Source: Carya illinoinensis
Taxonomy: Eukaryota > Streptophyta > Magnoliopsida > Fagales > Juglandaceae
Length of the DNA: 64,000 nucleotides
Assembly (NCBI RefSeq): GCF_018687715.1
Contig: NC_056758.1
Coordinates: 16,001,501-16,065,500, forward strand
Direction: 5' to 3'
Part shown: in pieces, positions 48,229-61,059 of the stretch
Layout of the letters: every line of letters starts with the position of its first letter
How positions within the stretch are numbered: position 1 is the stretch's first letter
Translations under genes and position numbers: made by a program
The notes under the pieces: model-generated
What the model saw: only the letters and a program-made list of their open reading frames with translations
What the model was told of the DNA's origin: nothing
Database searches by the model: none

Positions 48229-48660
48229 CAGTGGCTCGGCAATCTTCTCATGACCAATATATGAGGTAATATGCACCTCGTTCATCAGTTGTTTCTGCTT
48301 CTACCACAGGTGCTATAATGCAATACAATAATGATCTGACTAATAAGTCAGATAATGAAGCTATCTACGAGCTTGTGAGTCTCGGTACCAGATATTCATT
48401 ATCTATTATTGTATTTTCTCAGCGACTGCAATTCAAAACTTGTGGGGTTGATAAACTCCACGAGAATATTTCTATCCTTCAGCGACTTCTTCTAGAGTCC
48501 AACATGAAGATAGGAGCAATAAAGTAAGAGAATAGGAATTTAAAATTATTGCTTAAATCTTCTTTTCGATTGCCTACTCATTTAGATAAGGATGTCATAC
48601 AGATTCTTAAAGAACAAGAGCGTTCAAAGAATGAGGCGAAGTGCCTCAAATTTCTGTAAT
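48229..48660 (+). other. Unassigned plus-strand ORF island inside the Copia
   Basis: I do not recognise this. On the strand opposite to the Copia a frame runs from about 48229 to 48657 with only two internal stops (TAA at about 48265 and 48525). Its main open part starts at an ATG at 48318 and covers 69 codons. It contains heptad-like Leu/Ile spacing suggestive of a coiled coil (LHENISILQRLLLESNMK) and ends in a charged stretch (ILKEQERSKNEAK). A TATA-like CTCTATAAAAGAG lies at about 48147, followed by a CT-rich leader. It interrupts the Copia RT/RNase H order. Options are a captured host or viral-type sequence, or chance. Confidence 0.35.
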
Positions 48661-49170
48661 TTTTCTTCGATATAATAAAATAATATTTCACAAATATTCA
48701 TATTTGTGTTTCTATCTTCTGGTAGATGTTCTGTGTGCTCTATTTTGTTTTTCCTTTTAATAATGCTCACTTCTTACAAAATCATAATATGAATCTGAAA
48801 TACTAATTGCTTTTAAGAGATAATATTTCAGAATTAATAATATCATTCATCTCCCCCTTGAAGCCCAAGGGTTTCATATTTATATTTCAAATATGTGCAG
48901 TTTTCATGAGCTCTTCTGGAACATCAATGACATTTAAATCGTCTATATAAACTGAAATATAAATTAATATAGATACTGAAAATATATTAACAAGAGCTTG
49001 TACCACGTGTGTTTAGATTATTTTAGATCATATAAGGATTTTTGAAACTGGATATAATACATATTTCTGGATGTATTCAGATTAGAAGTTTCAGGCATTT
49101 TATATCTTTTAGGGATTTTCATATATATGTCATGATCCAATGATCCATATAAATAGCAGTTAATCATGCA

Positions 49171-49694
49171 TAGGGGTGAGCATCGGCCGGTCTGGACCGG
49201 CAAAACCGACCGGACCGGCACTGTTTGGACCGGACCGGACCGGACCGGTCCAGTCCCATTTTTAAGGGACCGAAAAGATTCAGTCCGGTCCCGGTCCGGG
49301 AGTTTTTCACCCCGGACCGGACCGAATAGAAATAAAAAAAAATAAATATTATTTATATATATTATTTATATAATAGTATTAGCATATTACTAATATATAT
49401 AATAGTATACTATATGTATATATATTAAATATATTACAATATAATTACATAAATATTAAAAAAAATGTCATTAAATATTAGCATATTATATAAATATATA
49501 GTTATCACTATTACTATTATTACATATAGTTATTAGTTATAGTATAGTTATTATTACATATATTTATTAGTTATAGTATTATTACTAATAGACTAATAGT
49601 ATTAGCATATTACTAATATATATATAATACTATATGTATATATATTAAATATATTACAATATAATTACATAAATATTAAAAAAAATGTCATTAG

Positions 49695-49735
<41 letters not shown>

Positions 49736-49873
49736 AACCTTGGACCGACCGGATCGGACCGGACCGGACCGGACCGGTCCTGATGGAGTTCGGTCCGGTC
49801 CAGGGTTGGAAAACCCTGGACCGAATAGGTCCGGTCCACAAAACCTCCCCGGACCGGACCGAACTCACCCCTA
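49171..49873. mobile_element. hAT-type MITE with GGACC/CCGGT-rich ends
   Basis: The terminal inverted repeats are TAGGGGTGAG and CTCACCCCTA, flanked by a perfect 8-bp duplication ATCATGCA (49163-49170 and 49874-49881). That length is diagnostic of hAT elements. Both subterminal regions are runs of GGACCGGACC-type units in opposite orientation. The core is AT-rich, with a ~95-bp direct repeat (about 49358-49456 and 49590-49695) and a ~42-base A run. It inserted into the Copia and has no coding capacity. Confidence 0.9.
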
Positions 49874-50019
49874 ATCATGCATATCCAAACTCTCGATAAC
49901 TTTCAAGCTAATAAAAACCTCAATATAATTTCAACCACTTTAAAAGCATATCACTATTATTTCTGCAAGAAACCGACTCGTGATTTATATATCACATTTT
50001 CAGATTAGAAGTTTCAGGC

Positions 50020-50310
50020 ATTTTATATAAATATCCACTGATATTTAACAAACATCACCTCTTTAGGTGTTTGGACTTCGAGTCCATATGTATCACATTT
50101 TACTAGTGATATTAATTTTGCAGGAATTGTCTGATAGAAACTGACCCGTGATTTATATATCATATTTTCATTTCCTTTATATAAATACCCACTGATATTC
50201 AACAAGCATAACCTCTTTAGGTGTTTGGACTACCAGTCCATATGCATTATATTTATTAGTGATATCAATTCTGCAGGAATTGTTTCTTTCAAATTTGGCC
50301 AATATTTTTA
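50020..50310. repeat. Tandem duplication (~165 bp) in the Copia RT start
   Basis: The minus strand encodes YGLVVQTPKEVMLVEYQWVF and, directly beside it, YGLEVQTPKEVMFVKYQWIF. The underlying block from CACCTCTTTAGGTGTTTGGA to TTGCAGGAATTGT is present twice, diverged by scattered substitutions. Confidence 0.85.
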
Positions 50311-53300
50311 CCTTGGTATTCTTCGACGGTTCTTGATTCATTTTATTCATTACTTCTGGTAATGTCAAGTGCCATTTTATATGAAAATACGTTGGCGACA
50401 ACGGTTTTATTTCTATCCAAAATTTCTCCAATATTCATGAAATGTATAGAGATCTCGTTATTTTCAGGTACCTGTCCCTCTTCAAGGAAAGACATTTCAT
50501 GAAAAACCGGAGGCACTCTTTCGGAGGTTTATACTTTTCAGGAGTTTATATGGGAGAATTTTATACAGAAAATTTGGATAGATCTTATTACTTATTTTGT
50601 GGGTACGGCCTTTTCAGGAGCACCAAATTATTTGTACTTTTCTCTTTCAAGATACTTTATCCTTTGTATCAATAGGTCTCTCATACTTTTAGACATGTCT
50701 TATGTTCATTAGACTCCTAATTTTCTTAATTGTCCTACAAGGACTTCAATCCTCACTTAGATTTTAGCAGCTAAAATATGAGACATTTTTATCTTATTAC
50801 ATCCATAAATTAATTATCATTTGAATTTCCAGTTCACCTATGATAATCGAGATAATATCGAATTATTTCATAATTTGCTTCTAGCAAATTTTTCTTTCCA
50901 TTCCTGGTGGTAAGGATTTATAATAAAAGAATCTTCTGGTTCTTTTATGGACGTTCATATGAAAATTATTCGACTTATCGTAATTGATTTTGGATGATCA
51001 AGATAATCATAAAAAGATACAAATATTTTGAATCATATCGTTTTTTATGCGTCATAATATTTGATTCAATAGTTGTATAATATCATCTCAAAGAGAAAGC
51101 TGGTAGTTAACAAAAAACTCATTATTTTTCTCAACCACTAGAAGACCAGATATAAATTTAGAATATATTGTGAACTTTTGACTCGATATTGCTATTTCAG
51201 GAGCACATTCGAGACATTCATTTTAAACATATATTCTTTAGTGGCTTTTCTCTACACAATTTCAATTATGCAACTTCAGGTGTATTAATCATAATGAGAT
51301 TTTGGTACACGTATCACTCATTTAAACTATGAGATACTCAATTAATTTAGAGCGATCCTTCAAAGATACTCAATTTCTATTTCAATATGAAACTTAACAT
51401 CAATAATTCATAACAAGTATAAAAAATAAATAGAACTTTTATATAAACTATGAGAATAAAAATTTACCACAGGTATAATTAAAGTGTAAATTATGAAAAT
51501 TTTAATTCACCATAGATATAACTGAGATGTAAACTATGTCAATAAACATAGAATTTTATCAAAATAATAATAATGAATATAATCTTTAATACTCACCTTG
51601 AATATTATAAATAATATATTGAAAAATTTACTTGAAGTAGAAGAACACTAATAGAATCAATAGTGAGTAAATTCCAATAAACTTACTTGACTTGTCTTGT
51701 GTAATCTTTGATAAAAAAATAGTAAGTAAATTTCAAAAAGAGGGGTCCACAGCCTTACACAACAACTTATCCAACTACCCGATGAAAACTTTGTCAAAGT
51801 CTTTATTGGGTAGTGTAGCCCACCAAAAGAATTGGATAGTGGCACATGCTGAGAGTGGGCCCGTGTATATATTTTTCTTGTGCTGTATTATTATATTAAA
51901 GTGCTACCGCCCGCCAGCAGAACATCAACAAAGTCCTACTTTCCCACCATACTGCTCCTACTCCCCTTGATCTTCTCATCCTCGTCTTTGTTTTTTATTC
52001 TCTCTATTTTTCCTTTCCTGTTAAATAAAACTTAAAACGGAAACAAAAAGGCACTAAAATTCGCTAAATATCCTTATCGAAATCAAACTTGGGTTTCCAA
52101 CTTTTGTTGGAGATACCGGCCGTTAGAACAGATATAAACGCATGAATCCGTATCAAACTGACCAATGAGGATACCGTAATTAAAAGGCTGTAAGAATCAT
52201 AGCAAATTACGGGATCGTAAACAGATTAATAATGAGAAAGCAAAATCAATGAGAGGTAGATATCTGGAGGGAGTCGTAGACGGGGTCACTGTGAACACCG
52301 AGGTCCTGTTTTGGGGTGGACCCTGCCGAACCAGGCAAGGACAACGCTGGACAGTCCTTGTTTCGAGTTCCTCTTCAAGGGACAAGAGCTAGTTTTCTCT
52401 ATTACTGTTAGACCATGTTCTCTAGATCTGTATTTAGATCTGTTCCGAGGAGATCTGATCTCCATCATCAACGAGAGGACCAGTTTGGAGAGCGTTGGAG
52501 CTCACGTCAGCAAGGTCGATGATGGGGATCTACATTTGTAGCTGAAGGTTGCAGGTAGATCTACGTGAAAGAGAGAGAATCTGAAGAGGTTATAATTGGA
52601 GATTTCCTCACATAGCTTAGATCGTGCAACCGAGGCCAATGGAGTGGCGAGAGAGAGTAGAGGCCAATAGATGAAGATATGATCTAGGGTTATCAGAAAT
52701 AAAGCGAAAGGGTGGAAACAATTGGACTTTTCCGCCGCCGAAGATTTGACCTCCTGGATCTTACCAGAAACGGTTCTTCTCTAAGAATCTCTACAATGAC
52801 TTTCGTCATGCAATGGGCAGATCTCCATCAAGTGTCTCGAGTAGCTGTTGTTGGTCGCTTGAAGGAACTGCGACTTTCGGGTCCGATCTTCCTTCCACAG
52901 CAAGCTTCAAAATGTTCTCTGCCTTGTCTCAAGAATACTTTCTCAACGGACAATAGTTCCTTGTCCTCGCCAGCTTTTTTTTTTTTTTTTTCAGAAACGG
53001 TTATCGCATTGCTCAGATACTTTGCAATCTGATGAGCTTTTCGCACTCTGGCTCCATCCATGTGGTCATGAACCTATCGAGAGGCAAAGGTGGAGTGGAC
53101 AGAGACGTCCGACTCTAATGTAGTTTTGGCCCGAATTCGTAGCCTTCTACCGTTTCCAGGCTTGGAGTTAAAACCACCTTCGTTGGCAAGCTTTCCAACC
53201 AAACCGAGTTGGAGGTCGAGCTGAGCTAATCGACTGGTGGACCGGTGACGAGCTTGGTCAGAGCAGTTATGGCTCGGACCTGCATCTCCAAAGCTGCATG

Positions 53301-53548
53301 TAATCGGTGGCTTCTTCCAGAAGGTTCGGGAATGAGATCTTCCAGCAACCGGGAACCAAACGGCTCAAAAGCCTTGCTTTTCTTTGCAGAGTTGATGAAA
53401 ACTGGGTACGATCTGATAGATCCGAAACCAGCTAGAGTTCCGAACCTTAGGTTCCTGAGGTTCAAGTCATCGCCGACTTGTAGCCAGTTTCCGAAAAACC
53501 GGAGGAAGAGGCAGTGCAGAGAGATTTTCTCGCATCGTGCTGATAACG

Positions 53549-53740
53549 TGTTGTGAACTAAATGAAAAAGAGAGAAAGCTTCTAAGACAGAGAGAGAATG
53601 AGAGAGAGGTTCATATTGATCCGTAATCTGAACTTAGAAACACTCATATATATAGGGGTACAAAAGTCTTAATTGACGACTACGACCTGGTCAATTATGA
53701 CAGCTAAATGTAGTTATACAATACAAGTTGGTTTATAACA
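53549..53740 (-). repeat. 5' LTR of the upstream Copia
   Basis: Same length and ends as its partner, followed by GTTTC. About 51650-53540, between this LTR and the pol scraps, would be leader and gag but has no recognisable gag domain. It contains GC-richer, low-complexity frames of up to 106 codons that I leave unassigned. Confidence 0.9.
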
Positions 53741-53909
53741 GTTTCTATATTTTTAAGTCTTTAAATTTTGATTTTTCTAAAAAAAAATACAAAATCTCAA
53801 ATCAATCTTAAAAAGGTACAAAAAACTGGATAAGGTGACAAGCTGAGTTTTACACCACCCAATAGAAAGAGAGAGGTCAATAGTCTCATGTACTTACATT
53901 AGATCCAGT

Positions 53910-56824
53910 TAGGAGTGGGCAAAAACCTCGACACTCCGACTCCGTCTGAATTTCGACAAGACATCGACTCCAACTCCTTTACTCGAAGTTGGAGTCAAAG
54001 TACACTTCTAGAGCAACTACCTCCTATGCATGTAGTCGAGTCTCAATAGATCTAGAAGATATTGATATGATTAAAAAGGAGAATGAGTTTATGAATGTTG
54101 AGATCAATCAACAACCACGACCTAGTAAAAAAATGTCATAGACATGAGAACATTTCACCAAAATTCCAGATAATCGTGAGAACCAGAATGCTTGATGCCA
54201 CTACTATGGGCAACTATGTGGTTGTCATTCGAAGAAGCAATGCAGATTTGTATTAATAGAGCACATCTTACGGGCTACCAACGGTATAAGATACACAAAG
54301 GGTTGTGGCAACTGATTAGACAAAGTTGAGTTGCAAGACTTTTACAGCTACTGATGGCATGCAGATTAAGATTATGTCAATCTCTTAATACAGTGAGAAG
54401 CTATTGAGGGATATGCTTACAGAGATCAGCCACAGTTAATAAAGCAGGCTTCTGCAAATTTGTGTACATGATTGAGCCATAATTTCCCATGCCTTCACGG
54501 TATATGATGATGCCCGACTGTTTAAAGAGGCATGCCAAGAAGAAGGCAGAGATGCAGGAAATGCTTGTTGTTATTAGCCAGAGAGTGTCATTTTCGACTG
54601 ATACATGGACCTCCATATAGAATATAGGCTACATGTGTATTACAACCCACTTTATTGACAATGAGTGGACGTTGTAGAAGCGAATTCTCGACTTTAAAGA
54701 AATTGTTGATCATAAGGGTTCATTCATTGGTAAGAAGATGGATGACTGGATGACTGTATAAAGGATTGAGGGATTAGAAAAGTACTTTGTATCATGGTTG
54801 ACAATGCCAGTGCGAATGACATTGCTATTGATTGGTTCATGCAAAATATGACGGTAAAGGAGATATCATTCGTGAGTACCAGTTTATCCATGTTCGATAT
54901 TGTGCTCATATTATTAACCTCATAATTTCTGAGGGGTTAAAGGACGTTGATGATTCCATTAATAAAGTCCAGAACCTTGTAAGATATGTGAGGGCTTCCC
55001 CCAAACGGCTCCACCAGTTTAACACAATAGTCGAATAGCTTGAGATCTCATCTTCCAATATGTTGCAACTGGACGTTCTGACTCAATGAAACTCTACATA
55101 CATGACGTTGGATGTAAGTACCAAAATGGGTTTGAGTGGATGAAGGTCGAGAATAGAGGCATGAGGTATCCTTTGCTAGAGTTGGGGGAGAATGAGGCTC
55201 AATGCACCGGACACAATTGATTGGGCCAATACGGGTATTGTGTTCAATTTTTGAAGTTATTTTATGACATAACTATGAGATATCTAGGACAAAATATCCT
55301 ACTGCTAACATGTACTTCCGAGGATCTTTCAGGGCTTTATGACCGCTAGCAACAAAGTTGTACTGATAGTGTGGGTTTGTTGAATGGTATAACTATAAAG
55401 ATGAAATATAAATATAATAAATATTAGGAGAATATTGAGAAGATAAATAGATTATTATTTGTGGACGATCCTTGACTCCTAACATAAGTTGGCGATTGTA
55501 GAATTTTGGATTAGGGACATCCTTGGTGATGAGAATGATGGCCAGTTTAGTAGAGAACTTAAATGTGATATTGATGATTTATATAGTTAGTACAATAGTA
55601 GTGGTCACTCTTCAACCAAAGGTGCTAGCTCCTCACACTCGACCGACTCGACATATTCTTTAGATAACACACATGCACAGAGTTTAAATCTTTTTATGCT
55701 ACGGTATCATCAAATCCATGTATCGAAGAATATTATGCAGTGTAAGTCTGAGGTTGAGTATTACTTTATGGAAGATGTCGAGGCACCTAGTGCAACATTC
55801 CAGACATTAACTTGGTAAAAGGTGAACTCTTGCAAGTTTCTAGTCCTTTCCCGAATAGCTAGGGATGTGCTAACCATTCCTATCACTACGATTGCCTCTA
55901 GGTTGATGTTTAGCACCAGAGATAGTGTCTTGGATGCTCATCGAGTTCATTGTCTCCTCGAGTTCATTGTCTCCGACCACTATCAGGACCCTTGTTTGTA
56001 CACAAAACTGCTAAAGTTCAACGCCCATTGGAGTAGATATCGTTGATATTGAGAGCTATAGAATTGAATCATATAAGTTTATGATTTTAAATGATTACTT
56101 ACATAATTTTAATGTTTTCATTATTTAACTTATAATTTATATGATTTTATAGATTAATTGTGGTTGACTAAGATGGCATTTTTGGAATGGAAAACCTCCT
56201 GACCTCTTTATTGGTGAGAAACTCAATATCTCATGCAAAACTCGCCAAAGTTAGAAGTAGAGATGAGTTCTATGTCATATTTTATGTCATGTATCACTTT
56301 GCTAATGGTTTAAAAGTCTATAATTAAATGACTTTTAAAAAGATAGTGTTTCTGATCAGTAAAACTTTATGCAAGAAATCACTATCAAGTCATCAACTCA
56401 AATGCATGGACTATCAGAACTGATGCAAGACTGTGTCTATTTGATTCAAATCTATGACATTATTTATATTTTGGTACTGTAAATTTAAATTTATTGTGAA
56501 TTTGTAGGTTTAAATTTAAATTTATCATTTCCACACATTAAATCACTTGTTTTTGTATTGTACGTGATGTGCTCATCATATTTAAATTTTAACTTTTTTA
56601 CTTATTTTTTACAATATTTTTATATTGGGTCATGGGCCCAGGCCCGATCTAATTAGGGCCATCAAGCCTGAAGCGGTGAAGCCCACTTCAACTCTAACAC
56701 CAAACTTCGATAGGAGTTGAACTCCAACTCCAATTGAAGTTGGAGTGCATATTGATCTCTGATTCAAAGAGTCGGAAGTCGGATGTGGGCATTTTGACTT
56801 TGTTGAAGTCGGAGTCCATCCTTA
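53910..56824 (+). mobile_element. Degenerate autonomous-type hAT transposon
   Basis: The ends are TAGGAGTGGGCAAAA and ...GTCCATCCTTA, with an 8-bp duplication GATCCAGT (53902-53909 and 56825-56832). Subterminal regions repeat GACTCCGACTCC/GGAGTTGGAGT-type words. The interior encodes a hAT transposase (ZBED/RICESLEEPER type) in pieces: QRVSFSTDTWTSI and CITTHFIDNEW (about 54580-54665), VRYCAHIINLIISEGLKDVD (about 54892-54950), and the dimerisation domain RIARDVLTIPITTIASRLMF (about 55850-55910). Several stops and frameshifts mean it is inactive. Confidence 0.9.
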
Positions 56825-57243
56825 GATCCAGTGACTATCCAATAAAACTCACTTTCACTTTTCCTCTGTTAAAGGCTAAGAACTCATCAGTCACAAACCT
56901 ATCTCAGTTGCTTTCTCTCTCTCCTCGCTCTCAACAACCCCGATTCTTCCTAGTCTCTCTTTCTCTACCGGAAAACCTTCCAGCCAAGCTGTCAATCAAG
57001 TCTTCTAGAATCTTTTAGAAAGGAAATTAATAGAGTTTCAGCAATAGGATAACACTCTCGTGATGGTTTTTGTCAAATGTGTTAATTGTGCACAAATAGT
57101 CTCTATTTATAGACCATGAGACACTAGTTGACAAGGGGCACAACTATTGATAAGTGACAACTTTTTGACTAAATCAAATGTGAAAATGCGAAATGTAAGA
57201 GTTTGGCTAGGACTAGGTGACTAAAATGATAGACACAATCTTG

Positions 57244-58066
57244 TGTTGGAATTTATATTTTGGATGAATGTAAAATACTTTGAGTCTATCTAAAGCTTGT
57301 TTTGATTTTATCTAGAGTTTGTTAGTAAGTGTTTTAAATAATTCAAAACAGTTGAAGTCAAGTTCCAAGAGATTAATCTTATCCAGAAAAGAGTTTAAAT
57401 GTGAAACTGCCATTGCTGAGAAAATAAGTGTCACAAGTGTCAACAAACCATTAGCAGAATCCTTTGTAACATAATCATTCCGTCATCAAAATTTCACTGT
57501 CTTACAAACTTCTTCCAAATAAGATAACGGAGCTATCCTATTAATTAGGATATGGAGTGATTCGGCCTTAGGGGTCATTGGAGAGTATTTTCCGAGTGCT
57601 TATGTGTGAGAAAATTCTCGAAATTTTCTAGTTGTTTTCTCTTGTTGAGTGTCATCATACTCCATGTTGGAGGTAGAGTAATCATGTTTCAGCCACTAGA
57701 GTTTCAATAGAAAAGCCAATATTTGAAGATCTTCAGAAGATCTGGGTACTACTGCAGTATAGACAAATGAGTCGTTTGTTGTGTCAAGTAAGATAGTCAA
57801 TTGACAAAGATTTTGTAATTGGAACTTACTTGTAACAGATTTTTAAATAATAAAATTGACTTTTCTGAATTTGACTACTCCGTAGGGTTTTACTTTTAAA
57901 GAATTTTTTAAAGGTCTTCCCTTTGTTAACAATATTGGTGTTATACAATTAATTTATTTTATGTTGGTGTATTCTTATTATATAATTGCATGAGTGTCGA
58001 CTAACCAATTTATTGATTGAATTAGTAGATCTTTGTATTACAATACAGTGATATTGAGGGAATTTC
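57244..58066 (+). repeat. Putative 5' LTR of the SIRE-like element
   Basis: The right edge is fixed by the primer-binding site just downstream (...GGGAATTTCA, then ATTGGCATCAGAG). The left edge, TGTTGG at 57244, is a guess from canonical LTR starts. No partner LTR is available in the window for comparison. Confidence 0.45.
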
Positions 58067-59668
58067 AATTGGCATCAGAGAGTGGTTCACTCATTCGAGT
58101 GTGATCCATGTTCCTGTAGATCATCTCGTCATCATTATTAGCTCCACCACACTTTGATGGGGAAAAATATGCTTATTAGAAAGTTCGTATAAGGGCTTTT
58201 CTCACGACTCTAGATGAACGTGTGTTGTATGCAGTTGAAAAATAATGGACTAAGTCCGAGACAACTCTGGATGCTTGGATTAGAGATGAGATCAACAATT
58301 GCAACTGGAATAGTAAATGACTTAATGCTATTTTCATAAATGTATATCCCAAAGAATTAAAAAGAATCTCTATGTACGAGATTACTAAAGAAGCCTGTGA
58401 TATTTTGAAGGTCACACATGAAGGCACAATAATTATAAAACATTCGAAATTACAGATGTTAACCTCAAAATTTGAGGAAATTAAAATGCAGAAAGATGAG
58501 AGTTTTAATAATGTTTATACTAAACTTAATCTTAACAAGGAAATTTAGAAAATTTTTATTTAACAAGAAAGCTAGTGAAAAACAAAAATGAGGTAAGGAA
58601 TTTATTACAAAGAAAAATGATACTAAAAAATAGAATAAAGAAAAATCTAAGAAAAAGGATAAAGTGAAGTATCATGAATGCTCCGAATATGGTCACATAA
58701 GAGTGGAGTGTCCAAATTTTAAGAAAAATAAGATAAAAGCACTGAATAATACATTTAGTGACAGTTCTGAATCTAAAATTTCTAGTTCATTATTGGATGA
58801 TGAAAGTTCCTTTATGGCATTTATTACTATTGTTGAATATTTTCCTGAGATTATGCTAGCTAAATTTGAAAGTGAATTTGATGATAGTGACTCGGATATA
58901 ACTCATGTTGATGCTGACCATAAGCTAAACATACAATAGGCTCGTAATGATTGATATGAAGAAGTGGTCAAGTTGAAAAAGATTAACAAGAAGTTGTACA
59001 ATAAACTTACAATAGTGGAGGATATACAAAATAATCTTTTGGAGACACTAAAAATTCCTGAAGTTGAGATTTCGAGATTGAAGGCTCAAAATGATACACT
59101 AGACAAAGAATTGAAGAGTTTTTAAGATTGTCAACAAAAATCAGCAACTTACAAATTAGATGAGATGTTAAGTATACAAAAGTCCAGCTATGATCGTACT
59201 GGTTTGGGTATACAACTTCCCATGATAAAGATCCTCAAACCTCATCATCCGCTACCTCTATCTCTAAGAGTATCGTCTTTGTCAAATGAAGTCAAGTTGT
59301 GGATGCTCTAAAAGAATTCGCTTCAAAGTCAAACCATCTTGAAAAGCTACATGAAAGATCAACTTCAAAGAAGCTAAACAGATGTAAGTTTGAAAGGTAA
59401 GTTTATATCTATTTGTCATCATTGTGGTATTTCTGATCATATAAGGCCATATTGCTTTAATTTGAGTAAAGTGTAGAAAAATGGAGGTGTAAGAAAATCA
59501 AAGAAGAAGGCAAAGACTCTTGAAAATTAAGTTCAAGAATTAAGTCATCAAATAACCTCCATAAGCTTAAATTTAGGCGAATTATCTGAATTTTGCTTTT
59601 AGAACAAAGAAAAGATCATGTAAAGTGGTGATGATAAAAAGAATTGCTCCAAACTTAAAGCAAAATGG

Positions 59669-61045
59669 GTGATCAAAAAATATGTTGTATGCGTAGTTGC
59701 TCACACAACCCTTAAGTCGATGGACAATTACATTTGGTATATGGACAGTGCATGCTTGAGACATATGTCCAATGAAAAAATTTTGTTCAAGAAGATCAAG
59801 TTGAGTAATGGAGGCACCATGACCTTGGGAGATGGTAGCAAGTCCATTGTTGAAGGGAAAGAGAGTGTTGAAATACCTGGATTACCTATTCTTCATAATA
59901 TTTTATTTGTTGATGATCTTAAAGCTAACTTACTAAGCATTAGTCAATTTTGTGATTATGATATTTTTGTGCAGTTTTCAATGATCAATGCAACATTTAC
60001 AACAAAGCTGAAGAATGGATCTTGAAGAGCACTAGAACATCTGACGATTGCTATGTAGTCTCCTCAATATCCCAATTGTGTTGCCATAGAGTTCTATGGG
60101 ATGAAGCCAAGCAATAGCACCAACGACTCGGTCATATTAATTTTAGAAACTTATCAAAACTCTCAAAAAGGGGAGTTGTTGCAAGTTTGCCAAAGTCTCC
60201 TAAAGTAAAAAAGATGGTTTGTAGACCATGCCAAGAGGGAAGAGTACAACACAAGAAAGTTTTATATATTCTTACATCTCGGCCACTTGAGCTACTTCAC
60301 ATGGATTTGATAGGTCCAACACAAACTGAAAGCTTGGGGGAAAAGAAGTCTATTATGGTCGTTGTGGATGATTTTTTTCATATTTACTTCGATCATCCTC
60401 TTAAGAGAAAAATCTGAAACATTTAACCTTGCCAAGAAACTGTTTAAGAGACTACAAATAGATAATGATCTTTCTATCTCTAGAATTTGTAGTGATCATG
60501 GTAATAAATTTGAGAATATTAATTTTTTCTCTTTTTGTGATGAACAGGATATTCACCAAGAGTTTTCTACTTCTATCACTCCTAAACAAAATGGAGTGGT
60601 TGAAAGGAAAAATAGGGCTATTCAAGAAATGGCACGAACCACGTTGAACAGCAAAAAAATGGCTTTATATTTTTTGGGAAAAACTGTAAACATGGCAAGT
60701 CACATCATAAATGGAGTTATTCTACAGCCCGTCACCAAACATACTTCTTATGGAATGTGGAAAAATAAAAAGCCCACTATCAAGTATTTTAGAGTATTCG
60801 ATAGCAAATGCTCCATCTTGCGAGATTGTAAAAATTCACGTAAATTTGATAGCAAAAGTGATGAAGGGGTGTTCCTTGAATATTCATCTAATAGTAAGGC
60901 TTATAGAGTCTACAACCTATGGACAAAAACAGTCTTGAAATCTGTCGATATAGTTGTAGATAATGAGTTAGTCGAGACTATTAAAAAGGAACTTGAAAAC
61001 TTAGAAGAGATAGGCCAAGCTATTGAAGAGTGTGCACAAGAGTAA
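59669..61045 (+). pseudogene. Copia integrase region of the SIRE-like element
   Basis: Two long frames cover protease remnants with DSACLRHMS (a D-S-G/A-type active site), the GAG pre-integrase linker, and an integrase core with [21 protein letters not shown] followed by the LNGxxP-like region. A frameshift near 60400 and stops near 60025-60190 break it. Confidence 0.8.
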
Positions 61046-61059
61046 AGTGATGAAAACCA

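Larger units (their letters stand above)
47159..53740 (-). mobile_element. Decayed Copia element immediately upstream of MUTYH
   Basis: Two 192-bp LTRs (47159-47350 and 53549-53740) start TGTTGTGAACTAAATG and end TTTATAA(TA)CA, with a 5-bp target duplication GTTTC at 47154-47158 and 53741-53745. Minus-strand pol scraps occur in order: integrase end and RT start (50431-50023), RT (49221-49018: LYGSLDHDIYMKIP), VYIDDLNVIDVPEELMK (about 48955-48905), and RNase H to tail (about 47820-47600: SQLVGYTDAGYLLDPHKN, VKKIRSSNNLADLFTKILPT). The candidate primer site beside the 5' LTR reads CGTTATCAGCACGA. About 20 substitutions between the LTRs, counted by eye, suggest an older insertion than the intronic Copia. 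It is interrupted by a hAT MITE and an ORF island. Confidence 0.9.

Noticed and set aside
47860..48660. Assignment of the ORF island to an endogenous pararetrovirus
   Set aside because: A TATA box and a coiled-coil-like frame are not enough. No protease, RT, movement or coat motif was seen, so I left it unassigned.
52197..53556. Several opposing frames of 60-106 codons with higher GC
   Set aside because: They lie in the leader/gag part of the decayed Copia, overlap on both strands and show no gag or other domain that I can name.
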